Source: SKZT01 sp964478625 (GTDB lineage: Bacteria > Desulfobacterota > Desulfobacteria > Desulfobacterales > SKZT01). From it: a stretch of 64,000 bases of DNA. The position numbers and the translations under genes are program-made. How positions within the stretch are numbered: the first letter of the stretch is position 1; each line of letters begins with the position of its first letter. The stretch spans positions 49,327 through 113,326 of the forward strand of contig CAYZJH010000005.1 in the NCBI GenBank assembly GCA_964478625.1, in the 5' to 3' direction. This document shows positions 54,147 to 63,922 of the stretch, piece after piece. A model generated the notes under the pieces. That model made no database searches, was not told the DNA's origin, and worked only from the letters and a program-made list of their open reading frames with translations.

Positions 54147-55607
54147 ATGCTACTGCTTAAAGATCAACAACTTTTGAAATTTGAGGCTTTTATAAACAAC
54201 ATCTGGACAGATGCCCGGAACGGATCACGGATGCCGGTCACCAATCCTGCCACAGGTGAAATCATCGGAACCGTTCCCGACATGGGAATCGCAGAAACCA
54301 GAAAAGCCATCGATTCAGCAAATGCGGCATTGCCGTCATGGAGAAATAAAACCGCCAAGCAACGGGCTGAAATACTGAATCAATGGTTTTCCCTGATGAT
54401 GGAACACCAGGAAGATCTTGCCAAAATCATGACCGCGGAACAGGGAAAACCCATAGCGGAATCCCGTGGAGAAATTGCATACGCTGCATCATTTATTCAA
54501 TGGTTTGCCGAAGAAGGCAAAAGGGTTTACGGGGATGTGATCCCTTCCCACCAAACTGATACCCGGATCGTTGTCCTTAAAGAACCTGTGGGGGTTTGTG
54601 CGGCCATTACCCCATGGAATTTTCCTGCAGCGATGATTACGAGAAAAGCAGGCGCTGCTCTGGCTGCCGGCTGTACCATGATTGTCAAACCCGCCGGCCA
54701 AACTCCTTTAACGGCTCTAGCGCTGGCGGAATTGGGACTTCGAGCGGGACTGCCTTCCGGAGTGCTCAATATAGTCACTGGAAGCTCGGAACCCATCGGT
54801 AAAGAGCTGACTTCCAGCCCAATTGTCCGAAAATTGACCTTTACCGGATCGACCCAGGTGGGTAAACTGCTCATGGGACAATGTGCTGACACGATTAAAA
54901 AAATCTCCCTGGAACTGGGAGGCAACGCCCCATTTATTGTTTTTGAAGATGCTGATTTGAATCAGGCAATAGCCGGTGCCGTATTATGCAAATTTCGTAA
55001 TACAGGACAAACATGCGTCTGTGCCAATCGGTTCTTGATACAGAGCAGCATTTATAACGAGTTTGCCGAGAGACTGAAACAGACGGTTTCTGCATTCCGG
55101 GTTGGCCCCGGAGATAAGCCGGGAGTTCAGCAAGGTCCATTAATCGACATCCAAGCCCTTGAAAAAGTAGAACGTCATCTTGCCGATGCTGTTTCCAAGG
55201 GAGGAATAGTTTTAACCGGCGGCAAACGGCATACACTTGGAGGAACTTTTTTCGAACCAACAGTTCTTACGGAAGCCCATTCATCCATGTTGATTGCCCG
55301 GGAGGAAACATTCGGTCCGGTGGCGGCTCTTTTTCGATTCGACACCGAAGATCAAGCCGTTGCCATGGCCAATGATACCCGATTCGGCTTAGCCTCCTAC
55401 CTGTATACAAGAGATTTGGGACGTACCTGGAGGGTGGCCGAAGCCTTGGAATACGGAATGGTGGGCATTAACACCGGGTTTATTTCCACCGAAATCGCTC
55501 CATTCGGAGGCATGAAAGAATCGGGTCTCGGGCGGGAGGGTTCCAAATACGGTATCGATGAATTTATCGAGGTTAAATATCTTTGCATGGCTTTGCCCAA
55601 GCCATAG
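54147..55607 (+). CDS. gabD: NAD(P)-dependent succinate-semialdehyde dehydrogenase
   Basis: Aldehyde dehydrogenase of 486 aa. Catalytic Glu256 (SLELGGNAP) and Cys290 (GQTCVCANR) are present, and the second Cys two residues on matches bacterial GabD. ITPWNFPAAMITRKAGAALAAGC and the C-terminal GGMKESGLGREGSKYGIDEFIEVKYLC are GabD-like. The ATG at 54147 has GAGG five bases upstream; a frame extension into the MscS gene is rejected. It turns succinate semialdehyde into succinate; other aldehydes cannot be ruled out. Confidence 0.88.
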   Translation: MLLLKDQQLLKFEAFINNIWTDARNGSRMPVTNPATGEIIGTVPDMGIAETRKAIDSANAALPSWRNKTAKQRAEILNQWFSLMMEHQEDLAKIMTAEQGKPIAESRGEIAYAASFIQWFAEEGKRVYGDVIPSHQTDTRIVVLKEPVGVCAAITPWNFPAAMITRKAGAALAAGCTMIVKPAGQTPLTALALAELGLRAGLPSGVLNIVTGSSEPIGKELTSSPIVRKLTFTGSTQVGKLLMGQCADTIKKISLELGGNAPFIVFEDADLNQAIAGAVLCKFRNTGQTCVCANRFLIQSSIYNEFAERLKQTVSAFRVGPGDKPGVQQGPLIDIQALEKVERHLADAVSKGGIVLTGGKRHTLGGTFFEPTVLTEAHSSMLIAREETFGPVAALFRFDTEDQAVAMANDTRFGLASYLYTRDLGRTWRVAEALEYGMVGINTGFISTEIAPFGGMKESGLGREGSKYGIDEFIEVKYLCMALPKP

Positions 55608-55711
55608 AAAAATGGTTACCAATTGAGTCCGCTGGAAAATCTTCAACGGTACAAATTGAATTTTGTATCCTTTTTTATAGAAAAAATTTATCATCAGAAA
55701 TAATAAAAACA

Positions 55712-56635
55712 ATGAATCCAAAGAGTGTTACCATCGTCATAGACTCTGAGAAATGCATCGGGTGCGGCCATTGCATTTTGGTTTGCCCATCTGAAACGCT
55801 GTCCATGAAAAATGATAAGGCCGAAGTGACCGGAACCCGTTCCCTTTTATGTGGCCATTGCGAAGCTGTCTGCCCTTCAGGAGCTGTCCGTGTCACCGGC
55901 CTTGATCCGAACTCCCCTTTTTTTCAAACATTTCAGGTATCTGATCGATGGGTCCCTTTCGGAGATTTCAATATTTCCCAACTTGTCGCCCTGATGGGAT
56001 CCCGTAGATCCTGCCGAAATTTTCTTGAAAGTCCCATAAAAAAAGAGATTCTCGAAGACCTGGTCAATGTGGGTATCTATGCACCTTCAGGCACCAACAG
56101 CCAGAAATGGACTTTCACCATTCTTCCTGATCGGGATTCGGTAATGGTTGCTGCAAGGCGAATTCTTGTTTTTTTTAAAAAATTAAACCGGTTGGCTGAA
56201 AATATATTTTTTCGGACCGGTCTGAAATTAATCGGAAAAACCACACTGGATACCTACTACAGACGCTATTACAAATCCGTCAAAAGGGGAATAGAACAAT
56301 ATGAAAAGGAGGGAAAAGATCTTTTATTTCACGGTGCCACCGCTGCAATTATTGTCGGGTCTGAGCCCGGCGGAAGCTGCCCTTCCGAAGATGCGCTTCT
56401 AGCAACGCAAAACATCTTACTGGCGGCTCACGCCATGGGTTTAGGTACCTGCCTCATCGGATTTGCCGTGGAGGCCATTCGCCATGATCCTTCCATAAAG
56501 CAAACCCTGGGTATTCCCATGGATGAAAGTGTTTATTCGGTGATTGCAATGGGTTATCCTGATGAAGCATACCAGAGTCTTTGCAGAAGAAAGAAACCGA
56601 TAATCCGTTTTTTAAATAATTCCAAAAAGGAGTAA
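55712..56635 (+). CDS. Nitroreductase with N-terminal ferredoxin domain
   Basis: Protein of 307 aa: a dicluster ferredoxin-like segment (residues 1-70) followed by an FMN-binding nitroreductase domain (SRRSCRNFLESPIKKEILEDLV...APSGTNSQKW to LGTCLIGFAVEA). The first cluster motif CIGCGHCILVCP is complete. The second reads SLLCGHCEAVCP, where the first of the usual four Cys is Ser, so only three ligands of its own remain. It is followed after four bases by ridA. The start codon was chosen at the domain boundary; the ribosome binding site is weak. Confidence 0.87.
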   Translation: MNPKSVTIVIDSEKCIGCGHCILVCPSETLSMKNDKAEVTGTRSLLCGHCEAVCPSGAVRVTGLDPNSPFFQTFQVSDRWVPFGDFNISQLVALMGSRRSCRNFLESPIKKEILEDLVNVGIYAPSGTNSQKWTFTILPDRDSVMVAARRILVFFKKLNRLAENIFFRTGLKLIGKTTLDTYYRRYYKSVKRGIEQYEKEGKDLLFHGATAAIIVGSEPGGSCPSEDALLATQNILLAAHAMGLGTCLIGFAVEAIRHDPSIKQTLGIPMDESVYSVIAMGYPDEAYQSLCRRKKPIIRFLNNSKKE

Positions 56636-56639
56636 TTTT

Positions 56640-57020
56640 ATGGAAATTATCACCATCAAAACCGAAAAAGCCCCGGCTGCTATCGGACCTTATTCTCAAG
56701 CCATCGCCGTAAACCGATTGCTCTTTGTAAGCGGACAGCTTGGATTGATTCCCGAATCAGGCGAACCGGCCGGTCCTGATTTTGCCTCCCAGGCGCGACA
56801 GGCCTTAAAAAACCTGTCACAGGTTTTAAAGGCAGGCGGAGCCGACCTGGACAGGGTCGCGTCCGTGGATGTTTTTCTCACTGATATCGAAGACTTTGCC
56901 GAATTTAACAAAATTTATCAGGAATTTTTTTCTACACATAAACCTGCCCGGGCTGTCGTGGCCGTAAAAAGTTTACCCAAAGAAGCATTGGTGGAAATCA
57001 AGTGCATCGCTGTTTGTTAA
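56640..57020 (+). CDS. ridA: RidA-family enamine/imine deaminase
   Basis: Hydrolyses reactive enamines formed by PLP enzymes. The protein is 126 aa, with APAAIGPYSQAIAVNRLLFVSGQLGLIP at the start and VASVDVFLTDIEDFAEFNKIYQEFF; the conserved Arg is in KPARAVVAVKSLPKEALVEIKCIA. AAGGAG lies six bases before the ATG. It follows the ferredoxin-nitroreductase gene by four bases, in one transcript. Confidence 0.93.
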   Translation: MEIITIKTEKAPAAIGPYSQAIAVNRLLFVSGQLGLIPESGEPAGPDFASQARQALKNLSQVLKAGGADLDRVASVDVFLTDIEDFAEFNKIYQEFFSTHKPARAVVAVKSLPKEALVEIKCIAVC

Positions 57021-57052
57021 CTTCTTAACTTGACAATACAAAGTTCTCCGTC

Positions 57053-57073
57053 ATGCCGGACCTGATCCGGCAT
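57053..57073. repeat. Palindromic intergenic element
   Basis: ATGCCGGA-CCTGA-TCCGGCAT, an 8-bp perfect stem. The text around it (CCGTCATGCCGG..., and later TTGCCGGAATAACG) resembles dispersed intergenic repeats; a similar TTGCCGGAATGACG is at about 62704. It could end the ridA transcript but has no T-run. Confidence 0.5.
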
Positions 57074-57234
57074 CCAGAAAAACCTGCTTCCTTAATTCAC
57101 CTGGATAGCGCGGCGCTTCACTTTGTGCCCGGCCTTTGCCGGAATAACGATAGAATAAAATGGAAAATAATTAATTTCAGTCACTTATGAGAACTTAAGA
57201 CTGTCAAATTCTTAAATGGGAACGATTAAAAGAA

Positions 57235-59961
57235 ATGACGACAAGAAAAACCAAAGCCCATACCATGGCGGAAGAAAAATGGCACGCATTGGCCGAAGAG
57301 GATATCCTGGAAGAGTTGCAGACTTCACGGGAAGGGTTAAGCTCTGAGGAAGCCGCCAACAGACTCAATAAATATGGCGTGAATGCCCTTCCCATAAAAG
57401 AACCTCCGACAATTTGGTCCATTTTGCTTCATCAGATTCTCAATCCGCTTATTTTTATCCTGATTGCGGCCGGAGTCGCCTCTTTGGCCATCGGAGAAAT
57501 GGCGGATGCCATTTTTATCTTTATTGTCATTATACTCAACAGCGGTATGGGAGCCTATCAGGAATACAGTGCCGAAAAAAGTGCGCACAGTTTACAAAAA
57601 ATGCTCAAAATTACCGCCCTTGTTCTTCGGGACGGGAACAAATCGGAAATACCGGCTGAAGAATTAGTCCCTGGGGATATTGTCTTTCTGGATTCCGGAA
57701 AAAAAGTTCCCGCAGACATTCGGTTGTTTGATGTAAACGGATTGGAGGCCGATGAAAGTTTTTTAACCGGCGAATCCATTGCTGCAGAAAAGTCATCCCT
57801 TGTGCTGGATGAAGAAACTCCGGTTTCGGATCGAAAAAATATGGCGTTTGCAGGAGCTACCATTACCAGCGGTCGTGCCATGGGATGTGTCACTTTTACC
57901 GGGATGAATACGGAGGTTGGAAAAATTGCTCAGGACGTCACCGCATCCGAAAGCGCCAAGCCGCCACTGGTATTGCGCATGGAAAGTTTTACAAAACAAA
58001 TCAGCGTTTTGGTCATTTTGTTCAGCCTTCTGCTGGCCTGTGTATTGTGGTTCCAAAACACCGCTCCTGCAGAGATTTTTTTCTTTGTGGTCGCTCTGGC
58101 CGTTTCCGCAATCCCGGAAGGGCTCCCCGTCGCCCTTACCGTTGCCCTGTCTATAGCCACATCCCGTATGTCCAAAAGAAACGTGATAGTCAGAAAGCTC
58201 ACGGCTGTAGAAAGTTTAGGGAGTTGCACCGTTATTGCCAGTGATAAAACAGGAACTTTGACCGTAAACCAGCAAACGGTCAAATTAATTGAACTGCCTG
58301 ATGGCAAACGCTACAAGGTCACCGGTGAAGGATACAATGGAGAAGGCGAAATCAAGCATTCCGAGTCAGGAGATCTTCAGGAAAATGACCAAGAGCATTT
58401 GCAACTGATTTCAAAACTTGCGATTCTGACCAATGAAGGCAGCCTGAAAAAGGAAAATGACCGGTGGGTATACCACGGAGATGCCATGGATGTCGCATTT
58501 CTTGCTTTAGGGTATAAGTTGGATCAGGATCCGGAAGTGATCAGAAAGGAATTTCCCCTGGTCGGTGAAATCCCCTATGAATCCGAGAATAAATTTTCAG
58601 CAGCTTTTTACAAGAAAAACGGGCAAGTGCATGTGGCGGCAAAGGGTGCTGTCGAAACCATTCTGGGATTTTGCAATAAAAGTGTTATGCTTGTCGGATC
58701 ATCGGCCGAACTTGAACCTGAAGCGATAGAGCAGCGAGCCCTTTCTCTGGCTGAGCAGGGATATCGTGTTCTGGCGGTAGCCGGTGCTCCATACGAGGAT
58801 TTTAAGGAAGTCGATGAATTCAAAGGTAAAGACCTTCCCCCTTTAAATTTTTATGGATTGATAGGGTTCATTGATCCGTTGAGACCTGAAGCAAAAGATG
58901 CTGTTGAAAAATGCAGAGAGGCGGGAATCAGGGTATTGATGATCACCGGTGATCATCCGGCCACGGCTGCAAGCATTTCAAAGGAAATCGGTATACTGGA
59001 GGAAAAGGAAAATGTGGTCACCGGCAGTGACCTGGAAAACATCGGCCCGGTGGACTCTCCTGCTTATGAAAATCTAGTTTTCTCCACCCATGTTTTTGCG
59101 AGGGTTTCTCCCGCTCAGAAATTGGATATTGTTGATGCTCTCATCAGGCAGAATGAATTTGTTGCCGTTACCGGAGATGGTGTCAATGATGCCCCGGCAC
59201 TGCGTAAAGCCAACATCGGGGTGGCCATGGGATCCGGAACCGATGTGGCAAAAGAAATCAGCAGTATGATCGTCACCGACGATAATTTCTCCTCCATTGT
59301 CGCTGGAGTTGAAGAGGGCCGATTTGCTTACGACAATGTCAGAAAAGTGATTTACCTTCTGATTTCCACCGGAACTGCAGAGGTTATCCTGTTTATTGCC
59401 TCTATTATCGCCGGACTTCCGCTTCCTTTGCTGGCAGTTCAATTATTGTGGCTTAACCTGGTAACCAATGGAATTCAGGATGTTGCACTGGCCTTTGAAG
59501 GTGGGGAACCGGGAGCGATGAAAAGAAAGCCCCGAAAAACCAATGAGAGAATTTTCAACCCCCTGATGATCCAGCAGACGTTGATTTCGGGTTTCACCAT
59601 GGGCCTTATCGCATTTGGATTCTGGTTTTTTCTGAAAAACTTTCAAGACATGGAAGAAACCCACGCCCGGAATATGGTGCTTCTTCTGATGGTATTCATG
59701 CAGAATGTGCACGTATTCAGCTGCAGGTCCGAAAAAACATCCGCCTTCAAGGTTCCCATCAGCCGCAATATCGTGTTGGTTTTCGGGGTATTGATTGCGC
59801 AGGGTATTCATATTTTATCCATGCATTTGCCATTTATGCAAAATGTATTGAGAGTTGAACCGATCACCTTTTTCGAGTGGGCGGAAGTGCTCATTCTGGC
59901 AATACCTCTTTTGATTGTGATGGAAATTTTTAAAAAAACCAGGGAAAAAATTAAAGAATAA
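57235..59961 (+). CDS. P-type (type II) cation-transporting ATPase
   Basis: Membrane pump of 908 aa. Order: N-terminal cation-ATPase domain (WHALAEEDILEELQTSREGLSSEEA), M1-M2, actuator with TGES (residues 179-182), M4 PEGLP (294-298), phosphorylation Asp337 in SDKTGTLT, nucleotide-binding domain, TGDGVNDAPAL hinge, and C-terminal helices. The M6 reads NLVTNGIQDVALAFEGGEP, unlike SERCA's NLVTDGLPA, so calcium specificity is not certain; sodium or other cations are possible. Expressed alone, ended by a good terminator. Confidence 0.92.
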   Translation: MTTRKTKAHTMAEEKWHALAEEDILEELQTSREGLSSEEAANRLNKYGVNALPIKEPPTIWSILLHQILNPLIFILIAAGVASLAIGEMADAIFIFIVIILNSGMGAYQEYSAEKSAHSLQKMLKITALVLRDGNKSEIPAEELVPGDIVFLDSGKKVPADIRLFDVNGLEADESFLTGESIAAEKSSLVLDEETPVSDRKNMAFAGATITSGRAMGCVTFTGMNTEVGKIAQDVTASESAKPPLVLRMESFTKQISVLVILFSLLLACVLWFQNTAPAEIFFFVVALAVSAIPEGLPVALTVALSIATSRMSKRNVIVRKLTAVESLGSCTVIASDKTGTLTVNQQTVKLIELPDGKRYKVTGEGYNGEGEIKHSESGDLQENDQEHLQLISKLAILTNEGSLKKENDRWVYHGDAMDVAFLALGYKLDQDPEVIRKEFPLVGEIPYESENKFSAAFYKKNGQVHVAAKGAVETILGFCNKSVMLVGSSAELEPEAIEQRALSLAEQGYRVLAVAGAPYEDFKEVDEFKGKDLPPLNFYGLIGFIDPLRPEAKDAVEKCREAGIRVLMITGDHPATAASISKEIGILEEKENVVTGSDLENIGPVDSPAYENLVFSTHVFARVSPAQKLDIVDALIRQNEFVAVTGDGVNDAPALRKANIGVAMGSGTDVAKEISSMIVTDDNFSSIVAGVEEGRFAYDNVRKVIYLLISTGTAEVILFIASIIAGLPLPLLAVQLLWLNLVTNGIQDVALAFEGGEPGAMKRKPRKTNERIFNPLMIQQTLISGFTMGLIAFGFWFFLKNFQDMEETHARNMVLLLMVFMQNVHVFSCRSEKTSAFKVPISRNIVLVFGVLIAQGIHILSMHLPFMQNVLRVEPITFFEWAEVLILAIPLLIVMEIFKKTREKIKE

Positions 59962-59998
59962 AAAAAGGCAGGGCCTGATCGAGGGCTCTGCCTTTTTT
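59962..59998. terminator. Bidirectional intrinsic terminator
   Basis: AAAAAGGCAG-GGCC ... GGGCTCTGCCTTTTTT: a stem of about nine G/C-rich pairs (one mismatch) with A-run on the left and T-run on the right, directly after the P-type ATPase stop codon and facing the minus-strand gene at 60047. Confidence 0.85.
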
Positions 59999-60046
59999 AA
60001 ATACTGGGTATATCACCGGACACAATTCGCCGATAGAAGGATAAGT

Positions 60047-60373
60047 CTAACTAAAACGCGCGGCACGTGGGGCCTTACCTGCAAGTGGATTATACAGCTT
60101 CATAATGGCGAACTTCATAACATCCAGCGTTTTCATGTCATTGATGATACCAAAAAGTTTGTTTTCAGGTTCTTCCGGAAGCACGCAGGCATTGGCGGCA
60201 TCAAAAGTCAGATCGGGAAACCCTTTAACCAGTTTTTTCTGCTCCTTCGGGCTCATCTCCACTTGAACGGCTTTTTTTCCGTCAATCTCGACAATCTTGT
60301 CCGCCAACCCGATGGCCTCGATTGCCTTTTTTTTCTCGTCATCTAAAAAGATATTAATGAAATAATTTGCCAT
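60047..60373 (-). CDS. Hypothetical protein (108 aa)
   Basis: Unrecognised soluble protein. The ATG at 60373 has AAAGGAA five bases upstream; a frame extension to 60421 lacks one. MANYFINIFLDDEKKKAIEAIGL opens it, and LTFDAANACVLPEEPENKLFGIINDMKTL is a distinctive middle segment. No membrane helix, one Cys. It lies alone between convergent and tandem genes. Confidence 0.7.
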   Translation of the reverse strand: MANYFINIFLDDEKKKAIEAIGLADKIVEIDGKKAVQVEMSPKEQKKLVKGFPDLTFDAANACVLPEEPENKLFGIINDMKTLDVMKFAIMKLYNPLAGKAPRAARFS

Positions 60374-60551
60374 GCGATTTCCTTTCGTTCTAATTGCCAA
60401 AAGATCAAAAATTACATCCACCTATTTTGCCGAACATCCGAGTATTTATTAAAGATTTTTCAAACTGTCAATCCTTTAATGCGAAAAACGGCATTTCCTG
60501 AAACTCGGAAAAATGACTTTCCCTTTTGCAGTTCATTGAATTTGCCCCAAT

Positions 60552-61217
60552 CTATCGGGCATATTTATCGTAGAGCTTCAAGACCATGTCATGTTCCCAA
60601 CGGGCCGTATATTTCAAAAATTCCGCCATTCCTCCGGACCAGGGATAAATTGCCCATAATGACGCTCCGAAAAAATTAAAATAAGCCTCCTGCACGACCT
60701 GCGTGGAATCACCCTTTGGATTCAAATAAATATGCCCATAATGAAAATCATGACCGGAATCCTCAGGGTTGAGAAGGACAAAATCCAAACGAAGATCCTG
60801 GTAGGAAAAAGTGGTTTTCCATCTGAATGCCACTTTCGGTTTATTTGAGTATTCATTTTCTGTAATGACGGTGTTGTTTTCTCGGCTGATAAAGCGGTGG
60901 CTCAGGATAAATTTATTTTCTTTTAAAAAATCATTATCAAAGTCGGTTTTAAACCGCCAATAGACATCGATGGGAACAGGTGCAATGTAGGTGAGCCGGT
61001 AGGCCTGACCACCTGCAGGGCCTGAAGGAAGCCGCTCGACAACAATCTGATCATCATAAAATTTTTGGCCTACCATGGGTTCCGCCAATAAATATTGTGG
61101 TCCGAGGTTAACCCTTATCAGGAAAAATAAAATGGTTACCGAAACAAAAATGTATTGAATACAGGCAAATTTCGGGAACCCGTTTTTCGAATATATGTCA
61201 AAGCGTTTTATCGACAC
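60552..61217 (-). CDS. Hypothetical membrane-anchored protein, possible SRPBCC fold
   Basis: Protein of 221 aa with an N-terminal membrane helix (residues 17-37) and a mature part beginning AEPMVGQKFYDDQIVVE. Segments APVPIDVYWRFKTDFDNDFL and HIYLNPKGDSTQVVQEAYFNFFGASLW suggest a START/SRPBCC-like lipid-binding fold, but I cannot confirm this. It starts with GTG and no clear ribosome binding site. The 75-base gap to the DUF3786 gene upstream allows one transcript. Confidence 0.65.
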   Translation of the reverse strand: MSIKRFDIYSKNGFPKFACIQYIFVSVTILFFLIRVNLGPQYLLAEPMVGQKFYDDQIVVERLPSGPAGGQAYRLTYIAPVPIDVYWRFKTDFDNDFLKENKFILSHRFISRENNTVITENEYSNKPKVAFRWKTTFSYQDLRLDFVLLNPEDSGHDFHYGHIYLNPKGDSTQVVQEAYFNFFGASLWAIYPWSGGMAEFLKYTARWEHDMVLKLYDKYAR

Positions 61218-61292
61218 TGCTATCGCATCGTTTCCACAGTAAAAAATTGCTTCATCCCTAAAGCCATCAAGCTCAAGGATAAACCGAGAATC

Positions 61293-62117
61293 CTACCTGC
61301 AGGATTCTATTTCAGAATAACCATGTCGTATGGCTAGTTTTTCAAACATCGTGGCCAATCCTGCTCCCAGGGTAAAAATCGCACCGTTGTCGAGATTCTT
61401 ATCTGCGGTTTCATCAAAAAATATGTTCAGACTCGATGCAAGACCATCTTCAGGTAACCAGTAACAGATCATCACGGGAACTTTCGGAAACGGATATAAA
61501 ACAACGGATATATCCGATTCAAACTGTTCATCAACCTTCTTGGCATCAAACAGATGGACCATATCATCAAAAAGCGGGGTATATATGTCCGCTACCCGTT
61601 TCATGGGTTCTTCACAGCGCTTGCGAAAAAGTGGGTACCGTTCCTTTCCCTCTTTTAAATCCCTGAATGATACCCAGTTTCCGGTGGGTGAAATACCTTG
61701 TCCGTCGATTATATAGTTAAGAAAAGGAATGGCCACCCATGGGTTGACATGAATATCCGTATAGATATTGCCATCCTGATCAACGCTGAAAGACTTGCCA
61801 AGAACCTTGATGGTCAGTTTGCCGTTTAAAAAACGTCCGCCCGTCTTTTTTGCCTGTGCGGCAAGATCGATACCCGCGATGCGATCTTTCAGCATCTGCA
61901 GGTATTCATCGCGGTTCTGGTCAATCGTATTCTGATTGGCGCCACATTTTGTGTAACGCTCAATAACTTTTTTATCGAGTTTAGGACATTCATCAATGGT
62001 TTTTAGCCCTTTGAACACCGCTCCCGCAAATGCAAGGCAGGTTTTATCTCCGCATTCTCCGCAATTGGATTTATCAAGCAACTGGAAGATTTCCATGGCG
62101 TTTTTGATTTCCGTCAT
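61293..62117 (-). CDS. Fe-S domain plus DUF3786 protein
   Basis: Protein of 274 aa. The N-terminal 70 residues hold SNCGECGDKTCLAFAGAVFKG and CPKLD, the C-x2-C-x4-C...C 4Fe-4S motif seen in the corrinoid Fe-S protein of the Wood-Ljungdahl pathway. The rest is DUF3786 (NPWVAIPFLNYIIDGQGISPTGNWVSFRDLKEGKERYPLF to FTLGAGLATMFEKLA). Function unknown; found in anaerobes with corrinoid metabolism. GGAGGG lies five bases before the ATG at 62117. Confidence 0.85.
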   Translation of the reverse strand: MTEIKNAMEIFQLLDKSNCGECGDKTCLAFAGAVFKGLKTIDECPKLDKKVIERYTKCGANQNTIDQNRDEYLQMLKDRIAGIDLAAQAKKTGGRFLNGKLTIKVLGKSFSVDQDGNIYTDIHVNPWVAIPFLNYIIDGQGISPTGNWVSFRDLKEGKERYPLFRKRCEEPMKRVADIYTPLFDDMVHLFDAKKVDEQFESDISVVLYPFPKVPVMICYWLPEDGLASSLNIFFDETADKNLDNGAIFTLGAGLATMFEKLAIRHGYSEIESCR

Positions 62118-62842
62118 CATATCCCTCCGTTTATGGTTCCACAATTTGGATTGTCTTTATCAAAACACCTTCCAAGGTCATTCCAGACAACTTACAACAT
62201 CATTCAAAACAACTTCAAACGTCATTTCAGCGAAGCCTGTCCCGGGCTTGAACCGAGTGCTGGAATCCATTTTTATGGCTCAGCCCCCTGGATAGTTCTG
62301 AAACGCTTCACGTGGTGAGTGGTTATTTTCCCCTCTCTCCGCTCCTCCCAATGGGCGGGTAGTTTTTCGTTCAGCCACTATCCAATAACCAACATCAGGG
62401 CCCGAAAAAAGGTTCTTACATGTCATTCTGAGGAAACAACTCGCAACGGCTTGCTGCCTGAATAAAAATACCTCCCGTTGAGTGGATTGAAACTACGGCG
62501 ACCGAAGAATCTCTTTTCATAGAGCCAGAACGGTCATCAAATCTGACTCGACACTTAAACAAAAAAGACCGTGTCAGCATGAGGGAAAGATTCATAGTCG
62601 ACCATTAAGCACTTGCCATATACCCATTAACGATATCAACCTCCTCAGAATGACACCCTTTGAATACATGGCCAATAGCCTTCACTTGACGTCCAAAGGC
62701 ATTTGCCGGAATGACGAATACTTTTAATTAAAATTTCTCAGTTTGGTTATTTTTTTTAATATCAATCCATAATTACGATTCATGAATATGTCAACTGAAA
62801 CCAAATAGCTTTCAGAAACCAGAAAAGGGATATTCCCAAGCA
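62118..62842. other. Intergenic region, no gene
   Basis: About 720 bases with no supported coding region. Fragments resembling dispersed intergenic repeats occur (TTGCCGGAATGACG; GAAGAATCTCTT). A single CCCGTTGAGTGGATTGAAAC at about 62475-62494 looks like a CRISPR repeat end but is not repeated. Confidence 0.5.
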
Positions 62843-63922
62843 CTAATCATCCATGTTGATTGCATCGATCAGTTTCCGGAGCCTGGCAAAATGAACCCGA
62901 TCGAAATCCAGAACCAGGCGAGGAAGATTTGTCAATTCCGGTTCATCATTTTCCTCCGGAAGAGCCTGGGAACGCCTGATGTTTCCACCGGGTCGAAGAA
63001 TATCGGAAAATTGTTTCCGAACCTGCACCAACTTGTTTGAAGAAAGATCTTCGGTCATACGGATGACCAGCGTATCTTTCACATAACGCAGGCTGTGAAA
63101 ACGGCGATAAAATTGATGGATTTGTTCCACCACATCCTCAACCGATCGGGTCAGCCGAAACAGGTCTGTGTCTTCAGGACTGATAAAACCCAAACCGGCC
63201 AACCGCTTATTTATGAAAACCAGCAAGTTTGCCCAATACTCGCTTCCCGGAGGATCCACCATCAGAACGGGGATCGGATCTCTTTTGCCGGTCTGGATTA
63301 GGGTCAACGTTTCCATAAGCTCGTCCAGAGTTCCGAAACCTCCGGGAAATAGGACGACGGCATCAGCCTCTTTTATGAAAGCAACTTTACGATTAAAAAA
63401 ATACTTATAGCTGATACTCCGTGGATTGTTGATCAGGATGGGATTGGGTTTTTGCTCGAACGGCAAACGGATGCTGACTCCGAAAGAATGCTCTGCACCG
63501 GCTCCTTCGTTGACCGCATGCATGATGCCTGAACCGCCCCCCGTGATCACCATAAACCCCGCTTTGGCCAATTGCCGGCCCATCTCTTTAGCCAAAATGT
63601 AACCAGGATTATCCTCAGTGCACCGTGCAGAACCAAAAACCGAAACTTTCCGACGATTCCGATAGGCGCTGAAAATTTTTGATGTAAACCGCATTTCTTT
63701 GAGAGTGGAGTTCATGAGTTTCAGATCCGCCCGACTGCTGTTTTCCTGTCCGGCCTTGAGCGCTGCCAGTATCATCTCCCTCACGATCTCGACCTGTTTA
63801 ACCCCTCCCACCATGGTCATCAAATCGTCAATCGCCCTGTCAACATCACCGTTGGTACGGGTGAAATGAAGCTCTACCTGAGCTTGATTCTTTTCTGCCT
63901 GAAATGGTTTTTTAGTGGTCAA
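62843..63922 (-). CDS. LOG-family Rossmann-fold protein with extended C-terminus
   Basis: Member of the LOG/TIGR00730 family, often labelled lysine decarboxylase-like; characterised members release cytokinin bases from their nucleotides, and many are nucleotide 5'-monophosphate hydrolases. KVSVFGSARCTEDNPGY, TGGGSGIMHAVNEGA, catalytic Arg178 (FFNRKVAFI) and PGGFGTLDE (193-201) are all intact. The protein is 359 aa, longer than the typical 190-300, with about 90 extra residues at each end. It starts with TTG, six bases after GGAGG, which decides the start. Confidence 0.87.
   Translation of the reverse strand: MTTKKPFQAEKNQAQVELHFTRTNGDVDRAIDDLMTMVGGVKQVEIVREMILAALKAGQENSSRADLKLMNSTLKEMRFTSKIFSAYRNRRKVSVFGSARCTEDNPGYILAKEMGRQLAKAGFMVITGGGSGIMHAVNEGAGAEHSFGVSIRLPFEQKPNPILINNPRSISYKYFFNRKVAFIKEADAVVLFPGGFGTLDELMETLTLIQTGKRDPIPVLMVDPPGSEYWANLLVFINKRLAGLGFISPEDTDLFRLTRSVEDVVEQIHQFYRRFHSLRYVKDTLVIRMTEDLSSNKLVQVRKQFSDILRPGGNIRRSQALPEENDEPELTNLPRLVLDFDRVHFARLRKLIDAINMDD

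Noticed and set aside
62465..62495. CRISPR-like repeat end (GTTGAGTGGATTGAAAC)
   Set aside because: Only one copy; no second repeat at spacer distance and no cas genes in the window.
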